Shown here in pieces: positions 46,274 to 57,836 of a DNA stretch of 64,000 nt. Under the pieces are notes generated by a model. It searched no databases, was not told where the DNA came from, and was given only the letters and a program-made list of their open reading frames with translations. Where the stretch lies: assembly GCA_903772945.1 (NCBI GenBank), contig CAICTM010000007.1:124001-188000 (forward strand). Reading direction: 5' to 3'. The position numbers and the translations under genes were made by a program. Position 1 is the first letter of the stretch. The number at the start of each line of letters is the position of its first letter. Source of the stretch: Seminavis robusta. Taxonomy: Eukaryota > Bacillariophyta > Bacillariophyceae > Naviculales > Naviculaceae.

Positions 46274-48746
46274 ATGGACGATACTTCCATAGGTAATAGT
46301 CAAAACAAGGAAGAGACAAATGGCAGGCCTACCGGTATTGCTAAAGCCACCGTCAAAGATTCCAATGCCACTGATGAACCAGTTGGTATGGTTGGCAAAA
46401 TACTTGTCCTAGAAGAGCAAGACCGAAGGGAACGGGAGAGATCTCAAGCCGCTGACAGTCAACGACGACCAACACAATGCGGGCCAGTGCACACAACCGT
46501 AGAAGGACCTAACTCCTTTCTTTATGATTCGGAAAGCAACAATGCCATGGGCATGGTTGGAAAGAGGCTCATTCTAGCACAAGAAGAAGCTGATGCAGCT
46601 AATGCAGCTGCCATAGTTACTAGCACTGTGGATAGAGCAAGTGCAATTGCCCCTGCAGGTGCCAGTGCCAGTGCCAGTGCCGGTGCCAGTGCAGCTTCTG
46701 TCCTACAGGTCTCTGGTACCAACCAACATACTAGGAGTGCTATGGAAGGATCCAATGGAAGGAATTCACGGAAGAATCCAACACCAACGGAACCCCCTCA
46801 ACTTATGAGACAGGACTATGTGCAACAAAATCAACAGGTTCTGCCAGGAGCAGTGGCGGTACCAGGGGTTGGAGAAAGGCAATTTGGATCCTCGGCAGGA
46901 AACAACATTTCAGATCCGGAACAGCAGGATTTTGTTCGTGACAACCATCATGATGACAATCACAATTTGGGCTTGGTGGAAGCAGAGTCAGTGGACGACC
47001 TGGAAGAGCCCAAAGCCATTGCTGTTCCTGCCATTGAGAGCACCAACACCACACAGTCCATTACTCAGAAGTATCAATTTCGATTTGCAGCTTTTGCAAT
47101 CACACTATTGCTTATCGGAGGGATCTTTATTGGCTCAATTTGTGGGGCTGGATTGTGTAAGGCTGATGATTCGTCCTTGCAACCTACAATGACAGACAGG
47201 GACATGCTTCAGGCTCCCAAAATGAAAGCCGCCCTTACTGAAATCTTGGGAGATAGCTACTTTGATCAAGAAGAGGAATCCGGTGATGATTTGGAAGTGC
47301 ATCTATCTCAATTTTTGGTGGCAACAAGGCAGAGAGCATTGGATTGGATTGTCAATCTGGATCCAATGCAGTTGAGTTTTGATGCTCCCAATTTGTTGCA
47401 ACGATTTGCTCTGGTGCTCTTCTACTATCAGACCACAAGGAACAAACCATGGAAGGTGTGCAACCCACCAGCAACCGACCAAAGAAGCACAAATAATTTT
47501 TGCTACGAGCCAGATTTTTACAATGGTGAAGTAACATCGGTCATCTGGGGTGATCAGTGGCTCTCTGACAGTCATGAATGTAAGTGGGCTGGAATTGGCT
47601 GTGATGAAACTGTACAATCAGAGGAAAGGGCAGTGGTTGAGATACACCTTCGTAAGTCTTGAGATAACTCTCCAAAAGGTTTGCAATCATCTGCGCTTTG
47701 ACTACTTCTGACACTGTGGATATCTGGATTCTTCAGGTTGGAATCATCTCAATGGCCCTCTGCCCTGGGAGATCACAAGATTGCCACTGCTGAGGATTCT
47801 CCGGCTCAACAACAACATGCTGACTGGAGCACTGCCCCCAAGACTCTTTTCCAAAAAAGCAGGTGTTGCCCTGGAAGCTCTCTTGTTGGGTGAGAATCAA
47901 TTCTCTGGCACTATTCCTGTAGAATGGGTTCCTGACCTTCTTGAAGGAAATGGAAAACTTGTCAATATTCATCTGAATCGAAACACTTTGACCGGGAAAA
48001 TTCCATCAGAGTTGGGTCTACTTGCTATCAAAACTCTTTCACTTGCAAACAACAAACTTACAGGTTCTATTCCACAAGAAATATTCAACCAAACTTCACT
48101 TGAATCCCTTTTCTTGAGAAAAAATGACGTAAGTTACTGCTGAAACACTCACACCCATGCATGGCCAAAGCTTACCTTCTTTTTGGTCCTCTCTGCTGAT
48201 ATCAAGCTCACTGGGACATTGCCAAGTGAAGTTGGCCTTCTCACTAATTTGCAAGAGCTGAACTTGAATTACACACAGATTTCTGGTACCTTGCCTTCAG
48301 AGATTGGCTTGGCAAACCAGCTTCAGGAACTTTTTCTCTCTAACACCAACATGCAAGGGACAATTCCCGAGGAACTCTACATGGGACTTGACAATCTCTG
48401 GTTCTTTGGCTTGGATGGTTGCAACTTTACTGGGACCATCAGCTCATCAGTCGGTCTCTTTCAGACAACTCTCCGGCACATGTACCTAGCCAATAACAAC
48501 TTCCATGGCACCCTCCCCAATGAGATTGATGCATTGGCACTTCTAAGGGAACTTCTGGTGAATGGGAATGATCTATCTGGAACAGTTCCAGTCTCTTTCT
48601 GCCAGAACCGTTATGCTGGGGGGAAAGCTTCGAAGGTTGTGGCTGACTGTTTGCCTAACCCGGAAACAGGAATCCCTGCCATCCAGTGTCCTTCTGACTG
48701 CTGCACGAGTTGTTGTGATGAGACAGGACTTTGCCTTGCCAATTGA
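46274..48746 (+). CDS. LRR membrane protein, N-terminal span, intact, diverged subtype
   Basis: The exons are 46274-47651, 47737-48128 and 48207-48746 with introns of 85 and 78 bp; total 770 codons, 769 residues. The first ATG is at 46274 (MDDTSIGNSQ); the open frame continues upstream only through non-ATG codons. The N-terminal part differs from the genes at 12128 and 30954: it carries two copies of a GMVGKxLxLxxE motif (VGMVGKILVLEEQD and MGMVGKRLILAQEE) and an Ala/Ser repeat. A span lies near 277-300 (FAAFAITLLLIGGIFIGSICG). The membrane-proximal domain (LLQRFALVLFYYQTT), the cap SDSHECKWAGIGC, about 11 LRRs and the tail CCTSCCDETGLCLAN follow. The second exon is 392 bp, exactly as in the other intact genes. 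Role inferred as for the paralogues. Confidence 0.87.
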
Positions 48747-50173
48747 TGTCTATGCCCTTGCCAAACAAGCAACAATTCTGGCAACACTGCATCCATTATA
48801 CCACCCTTAGCATGAAGCTTTAGTGAACCGGACATCGATCCCGTCCACTCATCCTCCCGTCCACCCGTGCAGCAAACTACTTGTAGTTCAGCAATAACTG
48901 CAGCAATCAGCAAATCAATTGTGAAACGCGGAGGGACGGCTGTTGGCTACACAGCTGGCTCACCTTCCATTGGAGTTCAAGGTTTCCATTGGAGGCCGCA
49001 GCTTCTCTCTTCTGATAGGAAAGTCTTTAAATGTAGTCAGTAAAACGTTGGCTCGAAACACGAATAGCCTGTAGCCTGCTGTGGTACGACCTGACCTGAT
49101 TTGACCTTACACTTGAAGGGCTTTTGGAGGAAGAAACAAGCGAGAGCTAAGACCTGGGTGAGAAGCTACATAGTGCCGATACTGTAGTAGCTAAATGATG
49201 TGTTATGTGACAGCTGTTTCTTTGAACTTTGAAGGATGCTTGAAATGGAACTATCTTGTCGAGTCTGCCTGTACCAAAATTGAATGTTCACAATGCAGAC
49301 TGAAGCCCGCCAAAGTTGCCGATTGTTCCTCTTCCACTAGCTAGTCTACGCTGGCTCGCAAAGCTACTAGACTAGCCAAGATGCCCGATAGCACTGTGAT
49401 TTATTTTACGTATCTGTGGATGCCACATAAATAGAATTCTATTTTAAGGCTACTCTGAGTACGACTGTCCACCGTGCCGCTACCCTAGACCGATATCTGT
49501 GGATGCCACAAGCTGACACGAACATTGCAGTTTGATGCCACGTCCACCGACTTCAACTCCATGCTTGCCTTCGTCCGTTTGAGGTCATCGGATGCTGACC
49601 GTCTTTACGTGTGCGGATTGTTCTCGGATTGCTTGCAGGAAACCTCACGGGTATGTTTCTGCATTTTCTTGTTGGCAACTTGAATAGTAAAGCTAGATCT
49701 GATTGTCATGCACCCTGTGGTCATGGTTCTACAAGGCGTTCCCATATCTAACCGTTCTTTCCGTATCCCTTGAAGTGAACAATTCTGTTTGAAGTTTCGA
49801 CAGGGTTCTAGCCAACCAGAATCACTGACGTGGTTGTTGTTAAAAAGGCTTTTCACAATGCTGACGTTGCCCTTGCATGAGCTTTGGCTGACCACAGTTT
49901 GACGGAATGCTGTGGTATGAATGATCCGATCCACACTGACTGACATGGCGCTGGATAGAAGCTAGCTCTAGAAGGGCAGCAATCAAGCAATACTAGTAGA
50001 TGCTGATGGTTGATGATGTGTGCTTTCCTTCTCCAGCAACAACACGTTGAAAGGTCTTTCCTTCCTTCGCACCCTTTTGGGCCAACTTGGATATCTCACA
50101 AATTTTGATTGCTTTCAGTAATCTACCTCCAAATCTTTTGCAACCTCCATTTTTTTGTGCATCAACATCCAAG
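48747..50173. other. Gap with no gene seen
   Basis: A 17 bp direct repeat, tatctgtggatgccaca, is found at 49411-49427 and 49494-49510. The right end includes the promoter of the SLC4 gene. No coding region was supported. Confidence 0.5.
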
Positions 50174-52127
50174 ATGTCTCCCAAACCTGACCATGACAGT
50201 GACAATGTAAGTTCAGTTCAGCTTAAAAAGTCAACTCAAGTCAACTTAATAAAAGTTGATCAATGGAATCAAAAGTTCAGCTTCTTATTGAAATTTCTAC
50301 TGTTCTCTATTTTATTAAACTTTTCAGGAGGAAGAAATTGAAGACTTGACTCTTGACATGATGAAAGAAGGGAATGACGATTTGATTGAAAATGCTGGAC
50401 AAGTCCACTTGGCTGCTTCTCAAGCCTGGGGAAGAGGCGTGGTGGCTGATATCCGCCGTACCATTGGAACCCACTGGTTCAAGGAAATGACCAACTTTAA
50501 CCAAAAGACGGTCGCGGTCGCGTGTCTCATCTTCATCTCCATCATTCCGCCCACGTTGGCATTTGGAGCCAGTTACGGAAAAATGAGCAACAACCGCGTT
50601 GGAGCCATTGAAACCATTCTGGCCACTTCTTGGGTTGGAGTCGCATACTCCCTGATTGGAGGAATGCCCATGTGCATCATTGGGTCCACGGGTCCCGCCT
50701 TGGCATTGTCCACTGCCATCAAGAACATTTCCGAAAGTGCTGGCATGGAATACCTATCATTCAATGGATGGATCTCCATCTGGTTGCTATTCTACTGTGT
50801 CGCGGCGGGATTCTTTGATTTGACGAGATACGTCAAATTGGCCACGAGATTCACAGATGAAATATTTGCTCTACTCATTGTGGCCATCTTTGTCATGGAT
50901 GCCGTTGGTGATCCATTCAGCCCTTCCGGAATTCTCAGATATTTTGATGACGAACACAGGTCACACGCTATCCATGAAGGAGACGAAGACTACGAATACT
51001 TGACGGTCGCACTTCTCAGTACCATTCTCGGTTTCGGAACAACAGCCCTTATCTTCTTCTTCCGAAGCTTCAAATTCTCGTCCTTCTTCTGCAGTGACAA
51101 CAGCCGAAGCTTGGTTCATGATTTCGCTGTCACCATGTCGGTACTTATCTGGACACTTGTCAAGGAATTCCTATTCCCCAATGTCAACACTGAAGGTCTA
51201 CAAGTGCCCGATAAATTCGAACCATCCTTCCAATGCTGCGATGCCGAATGTACAAAGTTCTGGCCGACCGAGTGTGAAGGACAAGAGGCGCCAGTCGGAA
51301 CCAGAAATTGGTTTGTCGATCTCTTTAGCGTTCCATCCTGGGCTCCCTTTGCTGCTGCAGGACCTGCCATTATGGCATTCCTTCTCTGTTACCTCGACAA
51401 TGGAATCACTTGGCACTTGATCAACCACAAGCACCACAAACTCACTCATGGAGAAGCATACAACTATGATCTTTGCTTGAGTGGATTCTTCAACTGCATC
51501 AATGGATTGATGGGATTGCCTTGGTTGGTGGCAACCACTGTTCCCTGTATCATTCACTTGAACTCGCTCGCTGACAAGGATGCACAAGGAAATTTCCTAT
51601 ACGTCCAAGAGACTCGATTGACCATGTTCTTCTCTCATGCCTTGCTGGGACTTTGCATGCTCTTCTTGGGTGTCTTGAAGCTTTTGCCGCTTCCGGTGTT
51701 GTACGGTGTCTTTCTCTTTATGGGTCTCTCCTCTCTTCCTGGAATCCAGTTCTGGAACAGATTCCTCCTCTTCTTCCAACAACCCAGTCGATGGCCCGAA
51801 ACTGTGTTCACCAAGTACATGGAAAAGGGAAGAATTCACAAGTACACTATCATCCAAATGCTCTTCTTCTGTGGTGTATTTGGTGTCATGAATGTCAAGG
51901 CTATTTCCATTGCATTCCCTTTCATGACCTTCCTCTGTATCCCTGCCAGACTCTTCTTCTTGCCCAAGTTTTTCAAGGGGTGGGAGCTCTGTGTCTTGGA
52001 TGGAGAAGATGATCAAATTGAAGAGTGGACACAAGCTAAGCATGATTCCATTCGAGGATTCAGCTTCCGCGCCAATGACGATCCCGCCGTGTTGGGAGAA
52101 GACGACGAGGACATTCCAGAGGTCTAG
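50174..52127 (+). CDS. SLC4-family bicarbonate/anion transporter
   Basis: There are two exons: 50174-50206 encodes MSPKPDHDSDN, and a 121 bp GT-AG intron leads to 50328-52127, which begins EEEIEDLTLDMMKEG. The product is 610 residues. About 10-14 membrane segments are seen, starting with VAVACLIFISIIPPTLAFGA. The stretch FGASYGKMSNNRVGAIETI and the following GGMPMCIIGSTGPALAL match the start of the HCO3 transporter core (PF00955 type). A large N-terminal band-3 cytoplasmic domain is absent, as in plant-type members. The C-terminus is acidic (LGEDDEDIPEV). In diatoms SLC4 proteins are known as bicarbonate uptake carriers of the carbon-concentrating mechanism; plasma membrane or plastid localisation cannot be told from this sequence. 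A borate carrier function is an alternative within the family. Confidence 0.9.
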
Positions 52128-52251
52128 ACGAACTAGACCTCCTGCAGTGATGATTTCCATTATTTCCGGCCTCCTTCCGTCTTCTTTTCCAGACACACTT
52201 TTTAGCCATGTACAGTAAATACAAAATTAGGAATACTTTTTGATGTTATGT

Positions 52252-52280
52252 TGGATCACATGACGCTGTCGTGTGATCCA
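52252..52280 (+). other. Hairpin downstream of the SLC4 gene
   Basis: The arms tggatcacatgac and gtcgtgtgatcca are 13 bases each with a 3-base loop gct. In RNA one pair would be U-G and all others Watson-Crick. It begins 125 bases after the SLC4 stop codon, so it may lie in the 3' untranslated region. It could be a regulatory or processing element, or a chance or mobile-element palindrome. Confidence 0.6.
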
Positions 52281-55030
52281 GGTACTCTTTTTCGGAAATT
52301 TTGGTTGCGTCGACGATGCCGTCAATTTCAATATACCAGGGAGAACATATGCGGTGCTGCGGTTGCGCGGTTGGGGCAAGATCAGAGCAGAGCAGCAACA
52401 ACCGGTCACAGCACCCAATTGAATCAAGCAACGAGGCGGGTTACGAAGTGTCCTGGCGGTGGGTTGCATGTCGACGACGACGACAAGTCAGCACACTTGG
52501 ATGCACAAAATCGCTCGGGGCACACACACCCATGATTCCAATGAAGCCGAAACCACGTTGAGAAATTGAACGAGATCTTACGTTGCTATGGTACGAAGGA
52601 GCTGTATCGAATCGATCGAGTGGACGGTTAGGGTGTGTGCGGTTTGGCCCGTAACATTTTCGCTTCGAGCAGAGCTTCATGGAAAACCAAAGCCACGCTG
52701 AGATTTCGCAACAGATCCCTTCTCGTTCATCGGTCTCGCAAGAGCTACCAAATCCACAAGGAACCACGAGAAACGGACAGCACGGCAGCAAACAATTCAC
52801 AGCGAATGACACCATGGGTGGCAACAAAGAAGGAATGCTCTTTACGAAGTGATCCACACAGAACCAGGTGCAACTTGCTGCGATTTCAACGGTGTCAAAC
52901 GAGAAACACCGCTGCAACTCGCAATGAGATAGCTGCCGAGCACCACGGAACACCCATCGCACCAATTTCCTGGAGGCTTGGATCCCTCCAGCGAAACGAG
53001 TGGCTGAGTTGAGAGAATCGTTGCACGGCAACAAGACTTCAGGAGTCAGAATCCAGTGTCGGGTGCGATGTGACTACTTCACTGCAAGCGGACCAGTGCG
53101 ATCCATGATTGCACCGGATGCTTAATGACTACAATCCACAACAAACGAAGGGCTGTCAAAAACAAAACAAAATCTGCGTTTGAGGCATACTGGTACCGCC
53201 AGCCAGGAGCGTACACAGCAAAGCAACCCTCTTGCTCGTGAACTCCTCTGACATGATGGACGATGCTCCTTCTTTGTGAAGAAGTGGAGAGCACAATGGC
53301 GCGGCGAGAGACGGCGAGCGAGCTGAGGACTACAATTTACACCAAAAATAGCATTCGGGTTATGGAGAAGGCTGAAAGAACCCTGCATTGAAGGCGGACC
53401 GTGACGGTTTGTTGATGTTCTGGAGTGCGAAGGCGACTCGAGGCACAGAGTTTGGTTGTCATATTTTCGTCACACCGAAAATCTACCGCTATGAGGTTGA
53501 ACAGACCAGCATAGCTACTCTTGGTCGCTGACGACTCTCTGGACGATACAAGGTGAAAGCAAAATGAGAGCGCCAGCTTTGTACCCATGCAACTGCCAAC
53601 CCTCCAGACGTCGACAGCCTGTTCTGTCGGTGTGGGCCAGAGGCTGCTTCGTCTTTCCGACCCACTACCTTGACGTGCCATCCTGCGCCCTTTCCGAGGG
53701 ATGCACATCTGAAGGCATAGGCACGTGTTTCGTTGCTTGCTTGAATTTGCGACGGAGAGTTTTAGAGTTCCACTTTCCTGGATGAATACCTACCGGTTCA
53801 AAGTTTGGAAGGCACCAATTTGTGTGAAGGAATGTTCGAAGGTCAATCTGGTTGGCCAAGAAGACGAACCAAATCCTGTTGCGTTCTTTTGGTGTTCGGT
53901 TTTGTTTGAAGAGCGATGGATAGCCTCGCGGAGAGCCCGTTTTAATGATGGGGAAGAATGCTCAGGGCTCTGCTATCTTGCCCTACAATGACTTCCGCAG
54001 AAAGAAACGCAGTACATGAAGAAGGATCACCAGCCAACTACTGCACCCAAGTGGAACTCTGCACTTCCCGTTTCCCGTAGCTAGCTATACTATGCTAGTA
54101 AATCGTTTCATCAGAAGAATGGATACAGAGAGCTAATGAGATGGGCTTTGAGACCTTGTTTCTGTTTGGGTACGGCCACCTTTCCGTCGTTCAAGTTGGC
54201 TGATGCCTGAGGTTCAGGGTTGGCCATCACAGAGCCGTGATGTGAGGATCCAGTGACAGATCTAGACCGAGGACGAACGCTCGGGGAGGACCAAGTTTGA
54301 CTCGACTCTTACTCGACTCCACGACGTGGAAGTCTCTAACCCAACTGTAGATTTTGCGAGTCGACCTCACAAGTCCAAGTGAGTCGACCGCAGAAACCCT
54401 CTCATCAGCTGCATCTTCGTTTGCCCTCGTTTGACAATCCAGTGCCCAAAAGCTATTAGACTACTATAATATTTCCAAGGATCACCTTGAACCCTCAAAT
54501 AAAGGGAGTTGATGGCCAACCCAAACTTGTCGCGACACAAAAATGCCCTGGTTTGGTGGATGAACGTTACTGTTAGAGAGTTACTGAGGAGCTACAATGA
54601 AACAATGAGCCCAGAAACACTGCTGCTCTGAGGTCAATTGTACTCAATCCCATACCTTTGGGCTTGAATGAATTGACGCTAGCTTGGGCGAGATGCATGC
54701 TGATAATCAAGGTGGATTAGATCAAGCTTCCAGTTTGCAGGCAGAGCAAATTAAATGTACATACAGACATGCAGTCTACTAGTAGAATGCCAAGGGGGGC
54801 AAATCTATCTTTATTTTAGTGTTTGGTAAGGTAGTCATGATGGATTCCCCGTGTTCTCACTTCGTGGTGCCTGATTTTGCTCACTGAGACGAACAATGCT
54901 ACCAATGCTGACCACTAAAAGGGCCAATAAAAGTCAAAATAGCATCCTTGAAAAAGCGAGACTGCTAGCCAGCCAGCCAGTTGTTAGCTAGCTAGCACAT
55001 CCCATCTCTCTGACTTGATTAAACTCCACT
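52281..55030. other. Gap, 2.7 kb, no gene seen
   Basis: Frames of up to about 190 codons (for example 52441-53034 minus) show no protein features. GACTCG-like repeats occur near 54300-54390. No RNA gene was recognised. Confidence 0.5.
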
Positions 55031-55216
55031 TCAGTCTTCCTTCTTAACACCACCAGCGTCATTTTCTTCCTCTTCCTCGTCGATTCGGTACTGCTCGTTG
55101 TACCCTTCGGCCATGCTTAGCATGGTATCCACGGCCTCCGAGACGAGCTTGAACTTGAATTCCATTACAATGGCCAGAAGGGCTCCCACAAGCATGAGTA
55201 TCTTAAAGGCGTCCAT
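55031..55216 (-). CDS. Tiny single-span protein
   Basis: This is a 61-residue frame with ATG at 55216. A hydrophobic segment (residues 4-18, FKILMLVGALLAIVM) is followed by FKFKLVSEAVDTMLSMAEGYNEQY and an acidic tail (DEEEEENDAGG). The composition is sensible for a small membrane protein, but it is short and unsupported by any known family. It could be a chance frame. Confidence 0.4.
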   Translation of the reverse strand: MDAFKILMLVGALLAIVMEFKFKLVSEAVDTMLSMAEGYNEQYRIDEEEEENDAGGVKKED

Positions 55217-55612
55217 AGTATAATAGTACTAGTACGGTATATCTGATCAGTAAGTACTCTAGTAGGTCAGTAGCTGTTGAGGTACATGTAGTAGTACTAC
55301 TAGCTAGTACATGTATGTATGGCTTCATTGGTTCATTGGCTTTTGGTTATTTCCGCTGGCTGGCCAGTTTAGAAGCCAGCAACAGCAAAGATTTCCCAGT
55401 TTGATCCGTCCAAGGCGGTGTAAAGTATCTTGTCCACGTCATGGAAGTCTTACAATTCTAGCCTGCTAAGCTGTGTATACTAGGTGCTTTTCTTGCTGGG
55501 TGTTTTCCTCGCCAGATTCTTTCTCACAAACTTGAATGACCATTATTTGCAAGCCAAGCTATCTACAGTATCTATCTAGTAGCTAGCTAGCTATCTTAGC
55601 TAAGAGAAGAAG
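55217..55612. other. Divergent intergenic region
   Basis: This lies between the minus-strand 61-residue frame and the plus-strand gene at 55613. It is rich in CTAG and TAGTAC repeats. It presumably holds the promoter of the DUF4203-like gene. Confidence 0.5.
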
Positions 55613-57514
55613 ATGGCCATGACAAACAGGATGACCGCAAAGGCAGCCGCTGGAAGAGCTCTCCTGCTGTTGCTGTTTTCAGTTCTAGTGGCACTAGTTC
55701 AAGCCGAGGTTGCCATTGGGTCTCTGCGTGCTTCAACTACCGGTACTGCTACTGGTGGCATTGCCAGTAGTTCTTTGCTAGCTAGTAGTGCTATTATAGC
55801 TAGTAGTGAGAATGCTAATCACCGTCAACTGCGTAAAAGCGACGCTCAGAGAGAACGAGATCGTCAGCGTCAAGAGGAGCAAGAAGCAAAAGCCAAAGAG
55901 CTTCTCAAGCAACAAGAAAATCCAGAAGCCACAGCCGATGATAAGGATGCCAGCAACAAAGACAACAAAGACCAAGAACAAGATAACAAAGACCAACAGG
56001 ATAAAAATGACCAAAATGACGTCAAAAATGAACAAGAAGGGGACAAAAGTGACCAAAATGGAGAAAAACAGGAAAAAGATGGAGAAACATCTAACCCTAA
56101 CTCCAACAGGCAGGAGGAGTCCAATGAGTCGACCAACAATGACAAGGAGAAACCCACGGAACGCACTGCCAATGGTGATGACACTACCGGCACGAGCAAG
56201 ATGCCAATTGGGGGCGCCGATGAGGGTTTTCTACCCTTCAACTTTTCATCCGTCAACATGACCGCATTGACCAATCTTGTACCGGATGTCGACTTTAATG
56301 TGACTGCCATTAGTCTCACTGCTTGTGAGCAGATTGAAATGGCCGTCACATTCCTGACCAGTTTGGATTTTGACAACAATTTTCAGCAAAATTGGACTAC
56401 CAAAGTCAAACAGGCCATTGACGCCGCCACGGCCAAAGACGCAAATTCCAAAGATGCCGCGGACAAGGCGGAATCACAACAAGACTCCAACCAGAGAAGA
56501 GCCATGTGGGATGTCTATCTCCTGCAAATCATTGTCACTCCAATGTCCTTGGCCATGGGATTCTTTGGGTCCAATCTTCTGCTCCCCACTTGTTGTTTGG
56601 CGGCCGCTGGATTGGGCGTCTTTTTGGTATTCCATTTCTTGAATCAACTCGGACAATCCAGTTCCAAGTACGCAATCTTTTTTCAATTCGATTGTCAAAT
56701 GAAATTGGCACTGGGAATTGTTTCCGCGTCCATTTCTGCCATGATGGCCAATTTCTTTGTACGATTTGGACTCTTCAGTTTGGGAGCATTGGCGGCGGGA
56801 GGAGGAGCCTATCTCGTATTGGATGCCTTTCCGTTCCTCGATCCCACGCGAGAAGGCGCCACCGATCTAATGATGTATTCGTACAACAGCAATGCCAGTG
56901 CGTCCTACAATGCGGCCGTTTCCACACTCCACCACAATCATTCCGGTGCGTCCGAACTCACGGCCTTTGGGTGGGTTGTCACCACCATGATGGGAATGTG
57001 GGGAGGATTGTTCCTGCGATGGTACGAACAAGCCTCTCTCGAAGTCGTCACGGCTATTATGGGAGGAGTCGGATTCGCGTACTCGCTTCATACCATGGTG
57101 GTGGTGCAAGGTGGACAACTCGGACGATCCATTGTCTTTCTTATTGCCAACTTTATGACGTTCTTCGGATGGCGGTACCAACGACGAAGGCGTCTGTACA
57201 GGGATGAGTACTCACACAAAAAGAATGAACAGCCACAACAACAACCATCCTATGCTCCTGTACCAACCTCTCCACCGTCACAGGCTCCGGCTTCGTGGGA
57301 TCAGTTGCAGAATACAGTGTATTCCATGCAGGGACTCTTGCAGCGCAGCAACCAGGTACAACAACCACAAGCACAACCCGCGCCTTCCGCAGAGCAAATT
57401 GTGGAATTGACACAATCATTGCAGTCGTTGATCCAGCGAATGAATGTTCCTGAGAGTAACAAAGATGGAGCCGCGAAATCACCGAAGGCAGCAGGTGACG
57501 AAAAGCAAAAGTAG
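55613..57514 (+). CDS. Seven-span membrane protein, DUF4203/TM7S3-like
   Basis: This is an unspliced frame of 633 residues. A signal peptide lies at about 1-31 (LLLLLFSVLVALVQA). Residues 70-190 are a very polar Lys/Glu/Asp/Gln/Asn-rich region (NKDNKDQEQDNKDQQDK type), probably luminal or extracellular, and 200-290 form a small ordered domain with three or four NxS/T sites. From about 300 to 520 come seven hydrophobic segments rich in Gly and small residues (for example ITVTP-like VTPMSLAMGFFG, LAAAGLGVFLVFHFL, ALGIVSASISAMMANFF, SLGALAAGGGAYLVLD, VVTAIMGGVGFAYSL and VFLIANFMTFFGW), the pattern of DUF4203. The C-terminal tail is Gln/Pro-rich and cytoplasmic by inference. Function is unknown in the family. 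Confidence 0.7.
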   Translation: MAMTNRMTAKAAAGRALLLLLFSVLVALVQAEVAIGSLRASTTGTATGGIASSSLLASSAIIASSENANHRQLRKSDAQRERDRQRQEEQEAKAKELLKQQENPEATADDKDASNKDNKDQEQDNKDQQDKNDQNDVKNEQEGDKSDQNGEKQEKDGETSNPNSNRQEESNESTNNDKEKPTERTANGDDTTGTSKMPIGGADEGFLPFNFSSVNMTALTNLVPDVDFNVTAISLTACEQIEMAVTFLTSLDFDNNFQQNWTTKVKQAIDAATAKDANSKDAADKAESQQDSNQRRAMWDVYLLQIIVTPMSLAMGFFGSNLLLPTCCLAAAGLGVFLVFHFLNQLGQSSSKYAIFFQFDCQMKLALGIVSASISAMMANFFVRFGLFSLGALAAGGGAYLVLDAFPFLDPTREGATDLMMYSYNSNASASYNAAVSTLHHNHSGASELTAFGWVVTTMMGMWGGLFLRWYEQASLEVVTAIMGGVGFAYSLHTMVVVQGGQLGRSIVFLIANFMTFFGWRYQRRRRLYRDEYSHKKNEQPQQQPSYAPVPTSPPSQAPASWDQLQNTVYSMQGLLQRSNQVQQPQAQPAPSAEQIVELTQSLQSLIQRMNVPESNKDGAAKSPKAAGDEKQK

Positions 57515-57836
57515 AAGAAGATATTCAATTCAACAAGTCGTTCGGAGCAATCGGAGGACAGAACCTTAGTGACTACTGCACACCAACAAACAACACCCAT
57601 CTAGTGTCAAAACTTGCATCTTTACATTTAACTTGAATAATACGAAAAAACCATTAGCTATTCTTCATTTTGTTTCCCATTCTCATCTCTGCTGACCGCT
57701 AGCTACAAGTAGCTACCGGTAGCAAACTCGTCACCGAAGATATGGCAATTCAAAAAGAACGAAAAGGAAAGAACACGTGCCCAAGTTCAGATATTTGGAT
57801 TGAGTGTTTGGTTGGACAAAAGGAACCCCTACCTGG
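57515..57836. other. Convergent intergenic region
   Basis: This is 322 bp between the stop of the DUF4203-like gene and the stop of the histidine kinase gene, so it should hold two 3' untranslated regions. No other feature was seen. Confidence 0.5.

Noticed and set aside
51597-52196. Minus-strand frame of 199 codons opposite the SLC4 gene
   Set aside because: It is fully antisense to transporter exons; composition is that of a shadow frame.
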